Position numbers and translations under genes: made by a program. The notes beneath the pieces are model-generated. The model was not told the origin of the DNA. It saw nothing but the letters and a program-made list of their open reading frames with translations, and ran no database searches. A stretch of DNA of 64,000 bases from Streptomyces sp. NRRL S-31. Lineage in GTDB: Bacteria; Actinomycetota; Actinomycetes; Streptomycetales; Streptomycetaceae. Shown here one piece after another: positions 11,098 to 22,375 of this stretch (position 1 is its first letter; every line of letters starts with the position of its first letter). The DNA is taken from assembly GCF_000718775.1 (NCBI RefSeq), contig NZ_JOCB01000001.1, forward strand, positions 154,758-218,757, read 5' to 3'.

Positions 11098-12204
11098 CTA
11101 CTTCAACCCGATCGCCGTGCAGGCCGCGCGGTACTTGGCGGTGCAGATCTCGTCGATCGAGTAGATGCCGTCCGCGACGACCGTGTCCTTGATGGTGTGC
11201 CGGGTCAGCGCGCTCACCTGGAGCAGCCTCGACGGCACGTTCTTGACGGTGGGGCTGTCCACCCGGTCCTGGGTGAGAGCGTCGAACTGGATGTCCTTGC
11301 CCTGGAGCTTGGCGACGGCCATCTGCGCGGCGGCCTCGGCCTCGGTCGGGTAGGACTTGTAGACGCTCATGTACTGCTCACCGCTCACCACCCGCTGGAC
11401 CGCGTCCAGTTCGGCGTCCTGGCCGGTGACCGGGGGCAGCTGGGTGACGCCGGCCGCCTTCAGGGCCTTGATGACGCCGCCCGCCATGCCGTCGTTGGCG
11501 GAGTAGACACCGGCGATGTCGTTCTTGCCGATCTCCGCGATCGCCTTGGCCATGTTGGCCTCGGCGATCTCCGGCTTCCACTTCGTGGTGTCGTAGCTCT
11601 CGGCGATCGTCACCTTGCCGTTCAGCTCGGAGAGCGCGCCCTCCTTGAACTGCCTGGCGTTCGGGTCGGTGGGCGAGCCGTTGATCATGACGATCTTGTC
11701 GGAGGTGCCGGCGCCCGGTCCGAGGGCCTCCAGCAGGGACCGGCCCTGCACCTCGCCGACCAGCTCGTTGTCGAAGGAGATGTAGGCGTCGATCGGGCCC
11801 TCGGCGAGGCGGTCGTAGGCGATGACCGGGATGCCCGCGTCCTTCGCCTTCTTCACCCCCTGGGCGATGCCGTGCGCGTCCACCGCGTCGAGCAGGATGA
11901 CGTCGACCTTGGCGTCGATCATGTTCCGGAGCTGCTCGGCCTGCCGGGAGGGGCTGGCGTCGGCGTTGGCGTACTCGACCTTGCCCTTGTTCTTGGTGAG
12001 TTGGGCGACCTTGGCCTTGATGATCGGGTAGTCGAACTTGTCGTAACGGGTGTTCGCCTTCTCCGGCAGCAGCAGACCCACGGTGATGTCGTCACCCTTC
12101 GTCGGGCTCGCGCTCGCGCCGTCACCCGTCGCGTTCAGCACCCCGCAGCCGGCGAGTGAGAGGGTCATCGTGGATGCGGCCACGGAGAGGGCGATACGAC
12201 GCAT
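11098..12204 (-). CDS. Sugar ABC transporter substrate-binding lipoprotein
   Basis: The 368-residue lipoprotein has a signal peptide ending in the lipobox LSLAGC (Cys near residue 20). The rest is the periplasmic binding protein type 1 fold of the XylF/RbsB group, with KVDVILLDAVDAHG, IPVIAYDRL and SANDGMAGGVIKAL. It should capture a sugar, likely xylose-type, outside the membrane. No permease or ATPase genes lie next to it, so the transporter partners are elsewhere. ATG 12204 has only a weak purine-rich region upstream. Confidence 0.85.
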   Translation of the reverse strand: MRRIALSVAASTMTLSLAGCGVLNATGDGASASPTKGDDITVGLLLPEKANTRYDKFDYPIIKAKVAQLTKNKGKVEYANADASPSRQAEQLRNMIDAKVDVILLDAVDAHGIAQGVKKAKDAGIPVIAYDRLAEGPIDAYISFDNELVGEVQGRSLLEALGPGAGTSDKIVMINGSPTDPNARQFKEGALSELNGKVTIAESYDTTKWKPEIAEANMAKAIAEIGKNDIAGVYSANDGMAGGVIKALKAAGVTQLPPVTGQDAELDAVQRVVSGEQYMSVYKSYPTEAEAAAQMAVAKLQGKDIQFDALTQDRVDSPTVKNVPSRLLQVSALTRHTIKDTVVADGIYSIDEICTAKYRAACTAIGLK

Positions 12205-12344
12205 TCGAGGGCTCACTTCAGGTGTGTTCCGGACGTGGGTGCTGCTATACGACCCAGGTGTCTGAAAAGACAACGCTCCGGCGTCACCCGGCGTCAAGGA
12301 GAATCACTTAACGAGTGCGCAACAGCACGCTCGGCTGCGCATGT

Positions 12345-12364
12345 GGAGGTTGCGCGAAACCTCC
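12345..12364. promoter_or_regulatory. Inverted repeat in the lipoprotein/FnIII divergent region
   Basis: GGAGGTT (12345-12351) and AACCTCC (12358-12364) are separated by GCGCGA. This symmetric element lies in the 295-base region between the two divergent secreted-protein genes and could be an operator or a leader hairpin. Confidence 0.35.
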
Positions 12365-12499
12365 TTCAACGACTCTTTACGGGCCGTCCACGCAAGGGGA
12401 GTTCACGGAACGGCAAAGATCCGTACAACCAACCCCGTTCCACACGAGTCGTGCTCTGCGGCGGCCTCGAGCCGCACTCCGACTCGATCAGAGGAACGA

Positions 12500-13969
12500 A
12501 TGAACTCAGCCAGACGAGCGACCGCCACGGCGGTCGTGCTCGCCGCCTCCGGCGCCCTGCTCGGCGTGGCCGCCCCGTCCGCCTCCGCCGCCGCCCCGAA
12601 GTGCGCCTCGCCGGTCTACACCCGGCAGTTCTTCGCGAACACCACCTTCTCCGGCACTCCGAAGAAGACCGACTGCGACAGCACCGTCAACGAGAACTGG
12701 CGCACCGGCGCCCCCGCGACCGGACTGCCCAAGGACAACTTCGGCGTCCGCTGGACCGTGACCCGCGACTTCGGTTCCGGCGGCCCGTTCGCCCTGCCGG
12801 TCTCCGCCCAGGACGGCATCCGGGTCTACCTGGACGGCACCCGCAAGGTCGACCTGTGGAAGAACGTGTCCACGACCCAGAAGAAGACCGTCAACGTCAC
12901 CGTCCCGGCCGGCCGGCACACGCTCCGCGTGGACTTCGTGAACTGGACCGGCGCCGCGAACGTCTCCTTCGCCTACACGCCCCGCACCACCGCCGACGTC
13001 GACAAGGTCAAGCCCCTGGTGCCCGCCGGGCTCTCGGTGACGTACGACGCCGCGACCGGCCGCGCCAAGGTCGGCTGGTCGAAGAACAACGAGCTGGACC
13101 TCGCCGGTTACCGCGTCTACCGGCGGCTCAAGGGCTACCCGTACGAGGCGGCGCCGCTGGCCGGGACCACCGCCACCAGCTTCACCGACACCACCCTCCC
13201 GGTGACCGGCGACACGTACTACTACGAGGTCCGCGCCTTCGACAAGGCCGGCAACGAGTCCGCGGGCACGGCGGACAAGCCCGTCACCACCGCCGACCGG
13301 ACCGCGCCCGGCGCACCGGCCGGCCTGGAGGTCACCGACGCCTCCGAGCAGGGCGGCCTGCGCATCGGCTGGAGCGTGCAGTTGGGCGCGGCCTCCTACC
13401 GGGTGTACCGGGCGACGAGCGCGGACGGCACCTACACCCGCCTCGGCGAGACGACGGAGGAGTCCTACCGGGACGCCACGGCGGCGGTGGGCACCCGGTA
13501 CTCCTACAAGGTGACCGCGGTGGACGCGGCGGGCAACGAGTCCGCCCGCTCCGCCGCCCTCACCGGCGCGCGCCGGGACGACACCCCGCCGCCGCCCGTC
13601 ACCGGGCTGAAGGCCACCCCGACCGACTACGGCTTCGAGCTGACGTGGGACCCGAACCCGGCCCCCGACCTGCTCCGGTACTCCGTCTACGCGGGCCGGG
13701 TCCTGAGCGACGGCGAGGAGCGGGTCTGCTCCGCGTCCCAGGACGCCTGGCTGATGCCCGACGTCACCTCCTACCGGTACCAGTCGACGCCGGACGGCGA
13801 GGAGCGCTGCTTCTTCGTGGAGGCCGTCGACACGTCCTGGAACTCGCGCTACGAGATGACCGGTGAGGCCGACGTGGTGGTCGCGACCGAACTGGGCACC
13901 CCGCCGGTGGAGGACGGCACCGAGCCCGCCACCGCCGCCGGTGACGTCACGGTGGCCCCGGCTCCCTGA
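12500..13969 (+). CDS. Secreted PA14-like/fibronectin type III protein
   Basis: A 489-residue secreted protein with GAGGAACGA just before ATG 12500. A Sec signal peptide runs through ASGALLGVAAPSASAAAP. Residues about 35-155 resemble a PA14/GLEYA-like beta domain (ENWRTGAP, GIRVYLDGTRKVDLW). Three fibronectin type III repeats follow, recognisable by the LAGYRVYRR, ASYRVYRATS and LLRYSVYAG strands and the repeated AGNESA turn. It has no catalytic domain, so a carbohydrate or surface-binding role is inferred. The long frame starting at 12341 simply extends upstream of the signal peptide and is not used. Confidence 0.85.
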   Translation: MNSARRATATAVVLAASGALLGVAAPSASAAAPKCASPVYTRQFFANTTFSGTPKKTDCDSTVNENWRTGAPATGLPKDNFGVRWTVTRDFGSGGPFALPVSAQDGIRVYLDGTRKVDLWKNVSTTQKKTVNVTVPAGRHTLRVDFVNWTGAANVSFAYTPRTTADVDKVKPLVPAGLSVTYDAATGRAKVGWSKNNELDLAGYRVYRRLKGYPYEAAPLAGTTATSFTDTTLPVTGDTYYYEVRAFDKAGNESAGTADKPVTTADRTAPGAPAGLEVTDASEQGGLRIGWSVQLGAASYRVYRATSADGTYTRLGETTEESYRDATAAVGTRYSYKVTAVDAAGNESARSAALTGARRDDTPPPPVTGLKATPTDYGFELTWDPNPAPDLLRYSVYAGRVLSDGEERVCSASQDAWLMPDVTSYRYQSTPDGEERCFFVEAVDTSWNSRYEMTGEADVVVATELGTPPVEDGTEPATAAGDVTVAPAP

Positions 13970-13988
13970 CCGGCCGGGGCGGACAACG

Positions 13989-14019
13989 CGAGAGGGGCCC
14001 GATGTCCGGGCCCCTCTCG
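13989..14019. terminator. Bidirectional terminator between the FnIII gene and hspR
   Basis: Perfect 13-bp arms CGAGAGGGGCCCG (13989-14001) and CGGGCCCCTCTCG (14007-14019) with a 5-base loop sit between the convergent FnIII and hspR genes. Confidence 0.85.
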
Positions 14020-14036
14020 TCGCGCGCCGAGGCGCG

Positions 14037-14486
14037 TCAGTCCTGCTGCTTGCGCTTGGGCCGCCACACCACCAGCGCGCTGGTCTGCTGGACCTCCTGG
14101 TACGGGACCAGGTCCCGCCGGTAGGAGGCGTGCACGGCGGCCTCGCGCTGCTGCATCGCCGCCGCCGCGCCGTCCAGGGCCGACTCCAGCTCCGCGACCC
14201 GGGACTGGAGCGCGACGACCTGGTTCTCCAGTTCGATGATCCGCTTGATGCCGGCCAGGTTGATGCCCTCGTCCTGGGACAACTGCTGCACCTGGCGGAG
14301 CAGTTCGATGTCCCGGGCCGAGTACCGCCGGCCCCGGCCCGCGGTGCGGTCCGGGGAGACCAGGCCCAGGCGGTCGTACTGGCGCAGCGTCTGCGGGTGG
14401 AGTCCGGAGAGCTGGGCCGCCACCGAGATGACGTAGACCGGGGTCTCCTCGGTCAGTTCATACGGGTTACGCCGACGGCCGTCCAT
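14037..14486 (-). CDS. hspR: Heat-shock repressor HspR (MerR family)
   Basis: The 149-residue MerR-type regulator has an N-terminal HTH with VYVISVAAQLSGLHPQTLRQ and YDRLGLVSPDRT, then a coiled coil (about 75-120) with heptads such as LENQVVALQSRVAELES. In Streptomyces HspR uses DnaK as co-repressor and binds HAIR repeats before the dnaK operon and clpB; such sites are at 18220, 18273 and 7590. It is the last gene of dnaK-grpE-dnaJ-hspR, 4 bases after dnaJ, with its ribosome binding site inside the dnaJ end. ATG 14486 fits the family N-terminus MDGRRRNPYELTEETPVYV. Confidence 0.96.
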   Translation of the reverse strand: MDGRRRNPYELTEETPVYVISVAAQLSGLHPQTLRQYDRLGLVSPDRTAGRGRRYSARDIELLRQVQQLSQDEGINLAGIKRIIELENQVVALQSRVAELESALDGAAAAMQQREAAVHASYRRDLVPYQEVQQTSALVVWRPKRKQQD

Positions 14487-14490
14487 ACCC

Positions 14491-15663
14491 TCAAGCTCCC
14501 TTCGCGGCCTCGAACAGCTCCGCCCGCGGGTCCTCGCCCGCGGTCGCCTCGCGATACGCCTCCAGCGCGTCACGAGCCTTCCCCGACAGGTCCGCCGGGA
14601 CCCGCACCTCGACGGTGACCAGCAGGTCGCCGCGGGTGCCGTCCTTGCGGACCGCGCCCTTGCCCCGGGCCCGCATCGTCCGGCCGTTCGGGGTGCCGGG
14701 CGGCAGCTTCAGGGTCACCGCCGGGCCGCCGAGGGTCGGCACCCGCACCTCGCCGCCGAGGGCCGCCTCCGGGTACGTCACCGGCACGGTGACGGTGAGG
14801 TTGTCGCCCTTGCGTCCGAACACCGGGTGCTCCCCGACGTGGACGACCACGTACAGGTCGCCGGCCGGGCCGCCCCGCTCGCCGGGCGCGCCCTTGCCGC
14901 GCAGCCGGATGCGCTGGCCGTCGGTCACCCCCGCGGGGATGCGGACCTGCATGGTCCGCGACGACTTGGCGCGCCCGCTGCCCTTGCAGTCCGGGCAGGG
15001 GTGCTCGGCGATCAGGCCGCGCCCCTTGCAGTCCGGGCAGGGGTCGGTGAGCGAGAAGCCGCCGCCGGAGCCCCGCGCGACCTGCCCGGTGCCGACGCAG
15101 GTCGGGCACACGCGCGGCGTGCCGTTCTTGTCGCCGGTGCCCGAGCACGTCTTGCAGGGCGCCTGGGAGGACATCCGCAGCGGCACCGTGGCGCCCTCGA
15201 TGGCCTCCGTGAAGCTCAGCGTGACCTCGGACTCGACGTCCTGGCCGCGCCGGGGCTGGGTCCGTGTGCCGGTGCCCGCGGCGCCGCCGCGGCTGAACAG
15301 GCCCCCGAAGACGTCACCGAGTCCACCGCCGAAGCCCCCGCCCTGGGCGTTGCCTCCGAAGAGGTCGCCCAGGTCGAAGTTGAAGGAGCCGCCGGCCGCG
15401 CCCGGCCCGGGGCGGAAGCCACCGTTGCCGAACAGCGCGCGCGCCTCGTCGTACTCCTTGCGCTTCTTGGGGTCGCCGAGCACGTCGTTCGCCTCGGAGA
15501 TCTCCTTGAAGCGCTCCTCGGCCTTGGCGTTCCCCTTGTTGGCGTCCGGGTGGAACTCGCGGGCGAGTTTCCGGTACGCCTTCTTGATCTCCGCCTCGGT
15601 GGCGTCCTTGGGGACGCCGAGGACCTTGTAGTAGTCCTTCTCGATGAAGTCCTTGGTGCTCAT
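14491..15663 (-). CDS. dnaJ: Chaperone DnaJ
   Basis: The 390-residue type I J-protein stimulates DnaK ATPase and delivers substrates. The J domain (1-75) has the HPD motif near 38. A Gly/Phe-rich linker (about 80-130) is followed by four CxxCxGxG-type zinc motifs (about 165-225: CKTCSGTGDK, CPTCVGTG, CPDCKGRG, CPDCKGSG) and two beta-barrel substrate domains. The start at ATG 15663 has GGAAGGAGG upstream. It belongs to the HspR-controlled operon, 33 bases after grpE. Confidence 0.96.
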   Translation of the reverse strand: MSTKDFIEKDYYKVLGVPKDATEAEIKKAYRKLAREFHPDANKGNAKAEERFKEISEANDVLGDPKKRKEYDEARALFGNGGFRPGPGAAGGSFNFDLGDLFGGNAQGGGFGGGLGDVFGGLFSRGGAAGTGTRTQPRRGQDVESEVTLSFTEAIEGATVPLRMSSQAPCKTCSGTGDKNGTPRVCPTCVGTGQVARGSGGGFSLTDPCPDCKGRGLIAEHPCPDCKGSGRAKSSRTMQVRIPAGVTDGQRIRLRGKGAPGERGGPAGDLYVVVHVGEHPVFGRKGDNLTVTVPVTYPEAALGGEVRVPTLGGPAVTLKLPPGTPNGRTMRARGKGAVRKDGTRGDLLVTVEVRVPADLSGKARDALEAYREATAGEDPRAELFEAAKGA

Positions 15664-15696
15664 CCCCGACGCCCCTCCTTCCACTCGGTGTCTACG

Positions 15697-18239
<2,543 letters not shown>

Positions 18240-18272
18240 CTATGCACCAGGAGAGTCCCCGCGTCAATAGAC

Positions 18273-18291
18273 CTGAGTCAGCCAGACTCAA
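18273..18291. promoter_or_regulatory. HAIR operator 2 of the dnaK operon
   Basis: CTGAGT (18273-18278), a 7-base spacer and ACTCAA (18286-18291) match the HspR repeat with one mismatch in the left arm. The 53-base spacing from operator 1 is about five helical turns. Confidence 0.88.
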
Positions 18292-18294
18292 CTC

Positions 18295-19320
18295 TTATCC
18301 GTTCCTGACACGCAAGTGCCCGCTGACCTGCGTGGATGTCGTATGGCGGGGCGGCTGGACAGGCGTCCGAAGGAGGACGAGCACGGCGACGACGGCCGCC
18401 ACGGCACCGGCCACCCAGAGCGCGGCCCCCTCCCCCGTCCACCCCGCGTGCACGAGTACCCCCACGAGCACCGAGGAAAAGGAGGCGGCCCCCAGCAGCA
18501 CGACCGACCCCGGCGGGGTCAGTCCGAGCCGGCGCAGCCGGTGCGCGAGGTGGTCCGGGCCGCGCCGGAGCAGCGGACGCCGGGCCACCCCGCGGGCGAC
18601 GACCACGAGCAGGGTGTCGGCGAGGGCGACGGCGCCGAGGCAGAACACCACCGCGGCGCTCGGCCCGAGACCGTAGCCCGCGCGCGTGAAGACGACGGCG
18701 GAGGACAGCACGAAGCCGGTGAACAGCGACCCGCAGGCGCCGAGCCCGATCCGCGCGGGATGCCAGTTGTGCATCAGGAAGCCGGTGAGGGCGGCCGCGA
18801 CCACGCTCAGCAGCACGGCCAGCCCGTCCATCACCTCCGCGGCGGCACAGGCGCCCACCCCGAAGGCGGTGACCACCCCGACCGTCCCGGCCAGCCCGTC
18901 GGCGTGGTCGAGCCCCTTGAAGGCGAGGGAGGCGAGGACGATCCAGCCGACCGCCAGCAGCCCGCCCGGCAGGCCCGTGTCGTCGTACGGCACCACGCAG
19001 GCCGCCGCCGCGGCCGTACCGGCGACGAGCACCCGCGCGCGCAGCCGCCACACGTCGGCCACCAGACCCAGCCCGGCGACCGCGGCGGCGGCCACGAGCA
19101 GCCTGCCGACGCCCTCGCCGAGCGGGGCGACCCGGCTCCACTCCCCCACCCCGGCGACCAGGCAGGTGACGGCGACGACGGCGAGCCCGCCGAGGAGCGG
19201 CAGGGGCCGCTGCCGGCGCCGGTCCAGCACACCGGCCCGCAGGGCGGGCGTCCGGAGCGCCGCCGCGAGAACGGCGGCGAGGAGGAGGGCGGCGGTGGCG
19301 GCGGCGATCCCGTAGAGCAC
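18295..19320 (-). CDS. WecA/MraY-family membrane protein with altered catalytic motifs
   Basis: The 341-residue polytopic protein (about 10 hydrophobic segments) aligns by pattern with UDP-GlcNAc/MurNAc-pentapeptide phosphotransferases that load sugars on undecaprenyl phosphate. GTG 19320 is the start. Expected motifs are partly lost: the DD pair reads VADVWRL, the N-x3-D-G-x-D-G-L-A loop reads KGLDHADGLAG, the M-G-D-x-G-S loop reads LGACGSLF, and the His box reads DHLAHRL. Two loop Asp residues remain. It may be inactive or have a changed role. It stands upstream of dnaK on the same strand, with the HAIR operators between them. Confidence 0.65.
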   Translation of the reverse strand: MLYGIAAATAALLLAAVLAAALRTPALRAGVLDRRRQRPLPLLGGLAVVAVTCLVAGVGEWSRVAPLGEGVGRLLVAAAAVAGLGLVADVWRLRARVLVAGTAAAAACVVPYDDTGLPGGLLAVGWIVLASLAFKGLDHADGLAGTVGVVTAFGVGACAAAEVMDGLAVLLSVVAAALTGFLMHNWHPARIGLGACGSLFTGFVLSSAVVFTRAGYGLGPSAAVVFCLGAVALADTLLVVVARGVARRPLLRRGPDHLAHRLRRLGLTPPGSVVLLGAASFSSVLVGVLVHAGWTGEGAALWVAGAVAAVVAVLVLLRTPVQPPRHTTSTQVSGHLRVRNG

Positions 19321-19430
19321 GGCTCTAAGGTAGGGGCGAAAGTATCAAATCGGTACGAATAACACGATCCGATTGCCTGGCGGCGACCCAGATCACCCCA
19401 CGCTCTGCTGCATCCCGAAGGAAGATGGGG

Positions 19431-19468
19431 GTAGTCTCAGACGGACTACATAAGTTACCGCTTAGTAA
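19431..19468. promoter_or_regulatory. Two inverted repeats before the EtfD-like gene
   Basis: GTAGTC (19431-19436) pairs with GACTAC (19444-19449), and 6 bases on lies TTACCGCTTAGTAA (19455-19468), a TTAC-N6-GTAA palindrome of the kind bound by TetR-family repressors of fatty-acid catabolism genes. Both lie 50-85 bases before the ATG at 19515. Confidence 0.45.
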
Positions 19469-19514
19469 TGTCCGCAGACAGCTCGTTCAGACCGAGGCCG
19501 CCTCAGGAGCCCCA

Positions 19515-21782
19515 ATGCAACTCGCCGCGATCATCGTGTCGCTGGTCCTGATCGTGGTCGGCGTGGCACTGTTCGGCCGCGCCCTCCTACAGATCTACAA
19601 CTTCATGCGGCTGGGCCAGCCGGTGCCGGCCGGTACGCGGACCAACGATCCCACACAGCGCACCCTCACCGTGGCCAAGGAGTTCCTCGGCCACACCCGG
19701 ATGAACCGCTGGGGCATCGTCGGCGTGGCGCACTGGTTCGTGGCGGTGGGCTTCTTCACCCTGCTGCTGACGATCGTCAACGCGTTCGGCCAGCTGTTCG
19801 AGGCGGACTGGCTCCTGCCGGTCCTCGGCGAGTGGGCCCCCTACAACGTCTACGTCGAGTTCATCGGCACGATGACGGTGATCGGCATCCTCGCCCTGAT
19901 CGTCATCCGCCAGCTGAGCCACCCGCGCAAGCCGGGCCGCAAGTCCCGCTTCGCCGGCTCCAACTTCGGCCAGGCGTACTTCGTCGAGACCGTCATCCTC
20001 ATCGTCGGCGTCTGCATCTTCATGCTGCACGCCCTCGAAGGCGCCCAGCACCACGTCGACGGCTACGAGGCCTCGTTCTTCATCTCGTACCCGGTCGTCG
20101 CCTGGCTGCGGGACATGGACGTCTCCACGCTCCAGAACCTCACCTACTTCTTCGCCGGCCTGAAGATCGCCACCTCCTTCATCTGGATGATCACGGTCGC
20201 CCTGAAGACCGACATGGGCGTGGCCTGGCACCGCTTCCTGGCCTTCCCCAACATCTTCTTCAAGCGCAACGCCACCGGCGAGACCTCCCTCGGCGCCCTG
20301 CTCCCGATGACCTCGGGCGGCAAGCCGATCGACTTCGAGGACCCGGGCGAGGACGACGTCTTCGGCGTCTCCCAGGTCGAGCAGTTCTCCTGGAAGGGCC
20401 TGCTGGACTTCTCCACCTGCACCGAGTGCGGCCGCTGCCAGTCGCAGTGCCCCGCCTGGAACACCGGCAAGCCGCTCTCCCCGAAGCTGCTGATCATGTC
20501 GCTGCGGGACCACGCGCACGCCAAGGCGCCCTACCTGCTGGCCGGCGGCGGCAAGACGGCGGAGGGCGAGGAGAAGGGCAGCGAGGAGCAGCTGGCCGCG
20601 GTGCCGGCCGCCGCCCTCGCCGAGGCCGAGCGCCCGCTGATCGGCACCGCCGAGGAGAACGGCGTCATCGACCCGGACGTGCTGTGGTCCTGCACCACCT
20701 GCGGCGCCTGCGTCGAGCAGTGCCCGGTGGACATCGAGCACGTCGACCACATCGTCGACATGCGCCGCTACCAGGTCATGATCGAGTCCGCGTTCCCGTC
20801 CGAGGCGGGCACGATGCTCAAGAACCTGGAGAAGAAGGGCAACCCCTGGGGCCTGGCCAAGAAGCAGCGGCTGGAGTGGACCAAGGAGGTCGACTTCGAG
20901 GTCCCGGTCGTCGGCAAGGACATCGAGGACCTCACCGAGGTCGAGTACCTGTACTGGGTCGGCTGCGCCGGCGCCCTGGAGGACCGCGCCAAGAAGACCA
21001 CCAAGGCCTTCGCCGAGCTGCTGCACATCGCGGGCGTCAAGTTCGCGATCATGGGCGGCGACGAGAAGTGCACCGGTGACTCCGCCCGCCGCCTGGGCAA
21101 CGAGCCGCTCTTCCAGGAACTCGGCATGGAGAACGTCTCCGCGCTGAACATGGCCTTCGGCGAGGACGACGAGGACCCGGCGACGAAGAAGCCGAAGTCC
21201 GCGAAGAAGATCGTCGCGACCTGCCCGCACTGCCTGAACACGCTCGGCAACGAGTACCCGCAGCTCGGCGGCGACTACGAGGTCATCCACCACACCCAGC
21301 TGCTCCAGCACCTGGTGGACGAGGGCAAGCTCGTGCCCGTCACCCCGGTCGAGGGCATCATCACCTACCACGACCCCTGCTACCTGGGCCGCCACAACAA
21401 GATCTACACGCCCCCGCGCGAGATCATCGGCAAGGTCCCGGGTCTGCGCAACGAGGAGATGCACCGCCACAAGGAGCGCGGCTTCTGCTGCGGCGCCGGC
21501 GGCGCCCGGATGTGGATGGAGGAGCGGATCGGCAAGCGCATCAACAACGAGCGCGTCGACGAGGCCCTCTCCCTCAACCCGGACATCGTCTCCACCGCCT
21601 GCCCGTTCTGCCTCGTCATGCTCACGGACTCCGTGAACGGCAAGAAGAACGACGGCAAGGCCAAGGAGTCCATCCAGGTCGTGGACGTCGCCCAGCTGCT
21701 GCTCGACTCCGTCAAGACGCCGGCCGACCCGGCGGGCGAGCCGGAGAACGAGCGCGAGCCGGAGCCGGAACCGGCGAAGTGA
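19515..21782 (+). CDS. EtfD-like membrane iron-sulfur reductase (HdrD/GlpC-type CCG domains)
   Basis: A 755-residue membrane protein. About five N-terminal transmembrane helices (5-240) resemble a NarI-type cytochrome b domain. Two 4Fe-4S ferredoxin motifs follow, CTECGRCQSQCP near 301 and CTTCGACVEQCP near 392. Two CCG domains hold CPHCLNTLG, DPCYLGRHN, CCGAGG and CPFC (about 570-700). This matches mycobacterial EtfD (Rv0338c type), thought to pass electrons from ETF and acyl-CoA dehydrogenation to menaquinone; that role is inferred here. ATG 19515 has AGGAG 7 bases upstream. Earlier in-frame Met codons from 19425 lie in the promoter region. Confidence 0.85.
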   Translation: MQLAAIIVSLVLIVVGVALFGRALLQIYNFMRLGQPVPAGTRTNDPTQRTLTVAKEFLGHTRMNRWGIVGVAHWFVAVGFFTLLLTIVNAFGQLFEADWLLPVLGEWAPYNVYVEFIGTMTVIGILALIVIRQLSHPRKPGRKSRFAGSNFGQAYFVETVILIVGVCIFMLHALEGAQHHVDGYEASFFISYPVVAWLRDMDVSTLQNLTYFFAGLKIATSFIWMITVALKTDMGVAWHRFLAFPNIFFKRNATGETSLGALLPMTSGGKPIDFEDPGEDDVFGVSQVEQFSWKGLLDFSTCTECGRCQSQCPAWNTGKPLSPKLLIMSLRDHAHAKAPYLLAGGGKTAEGEEKGSEEQLAAVPAAALAEAERPLIGTAEENGVIDPDVLWSCTTCGACVEQCPVDIEHVDHIVDMRRYQVMIESAFPSEAGTMLKNLEKKGNPWGLAKKQRLEWTKEVDFEVPVVGKDIEDLTEVEYLYWVGCAGALEDRAKKTTKAFAELLHIAGVKFAIMGGDEKCTGDSARRLGNEPLFQELGMENVSALNMAFGEDDEDPATKKPKSAKKIVATCPHCLNTLGNEYPQLGGDYEVIHHTQLLQHLVDEGKLVPVTPVEGIITYHDPCYLGRHNKIYTPPREIIGKVPGLRNEEMHRHKERGFCCGAGGARMWMEERIGKRINNERVDEALSLNPDIVSTACPFCLVMLTDSVNGKKNDGKAKESIQVVDVAQLLLDSVKTPADPAGEPENEREPEPEPAK

Positions 21783-21794
21783 CCGCCCCCTGAA

Positions 21795-21845
21795 GGACGC
21801 GAAGGCGCCCCCTGACCCGCACAGGCAGGGGGCGCCTTCGCGTCC
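21795..21845. terminator. Terminator after the EtfD-like gene
   Basis: Perfect 20-bp arms (21795-21814 and 21826-21845), starting GGACGCGAAGG, enclose an 11-base loop. They separate convergent genes. Confidence 0.85.
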
Positions 21846-21859
21846 GCCGGGCGGTGCGG

Positions 21860-22186
21860 TCAGCCGTTCTTCGGCGCCGCCTGCTGCACCACCTCGAAGG
21901 ACCACAGGGTCGAGCCGGAGGCCGCCGGCTTCGGCCGCTCGCCGCCCTCACCGCCGCCCTGGTGCGCGGACTTCATCGGACCCTCCATCCACGCCTGGAA
22001 CGACTCCTCGTCCCGCCACCGGGTGTAGACGAGGTACTGGTCTGTGCCCTCCACCGGCCGCAGCAGCTCGAACCACTCGAAGCCGTCGGAGCCCTCCACG
22101 GCGTGCGCCCGCGAGGCGAACCGCTTCTCCAGCACCTCCCGCTGCTCGGCGGGAACGGTCAACACGTTGATCTTCACTACGCTCAT
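21860..22186 (-). CDS. ABM-fold monooxygenase (heme-degrading/antibiotic-biosynthesis type)
   Basis: The 108-residue ferredoxin-like dimeric fold protein carries the ABM signature: MSVVKINVLTVPAEQ at the start, a GFEWFELLRPVEG strand, YLVYTRWRDEESFQAWM, and a later STLWSFEVVQ strand. Members include heme-degrading enzymes of the MhuD/IsdG type and quinol monooxygenases; the substrate is not clear. ATG 22186 has AGGATGG just upstream. The linker between the strands is unusually Gly/Glu-rich. Confidence 0.8.
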   Translation of the reverse strand: MSVVKINVLTVPAEQREVLEKRFASRAHAVEGSDGFEWFELLRPVEGTDQYLVYTRWRDEESFQAWMEGPMKSAHQGGGEGGERPKPAASGSTLWSFEVVQQAAPKNG

Positions 22187-22362
22187 GGACCCATCCTGAC
22201 GCACGGGCGCCCCCACCACCCGCACCCGGCCTGCCGGAAAACCCGGCGGAACCCCGAAGAACCCCCGGCACCCCGCCTGACGACCCCTTAGGGGATGTCA
22301 CAGGTCGGCCGCAAAGCCGGCCGCGGACCGCCGGGCCCGGCACACCGGCCGCCCGGACCGGG

Positions 22363-22368
22363 TACGTT
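22363..22368 (+). promoter_or_regulatory. -10 element of a leaderless transcript
   Basis: TACGTT fits the TAnnnT -10 hexamer and ends 7 bases before the GTG of the Yip1 gene, which has no ribosome binding site. This pattern indicates a leaderless mRNA. Confidence 0.55.
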
Positions 22369-22375
22369 CGATGAC

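Noticed and set aside
19587..21905. 772-codon minus-strand frame opposite the EtfD-like gene
   Set aside because: The plus strand has ferredoxin and CCG motifs; the minus product is a shadow.
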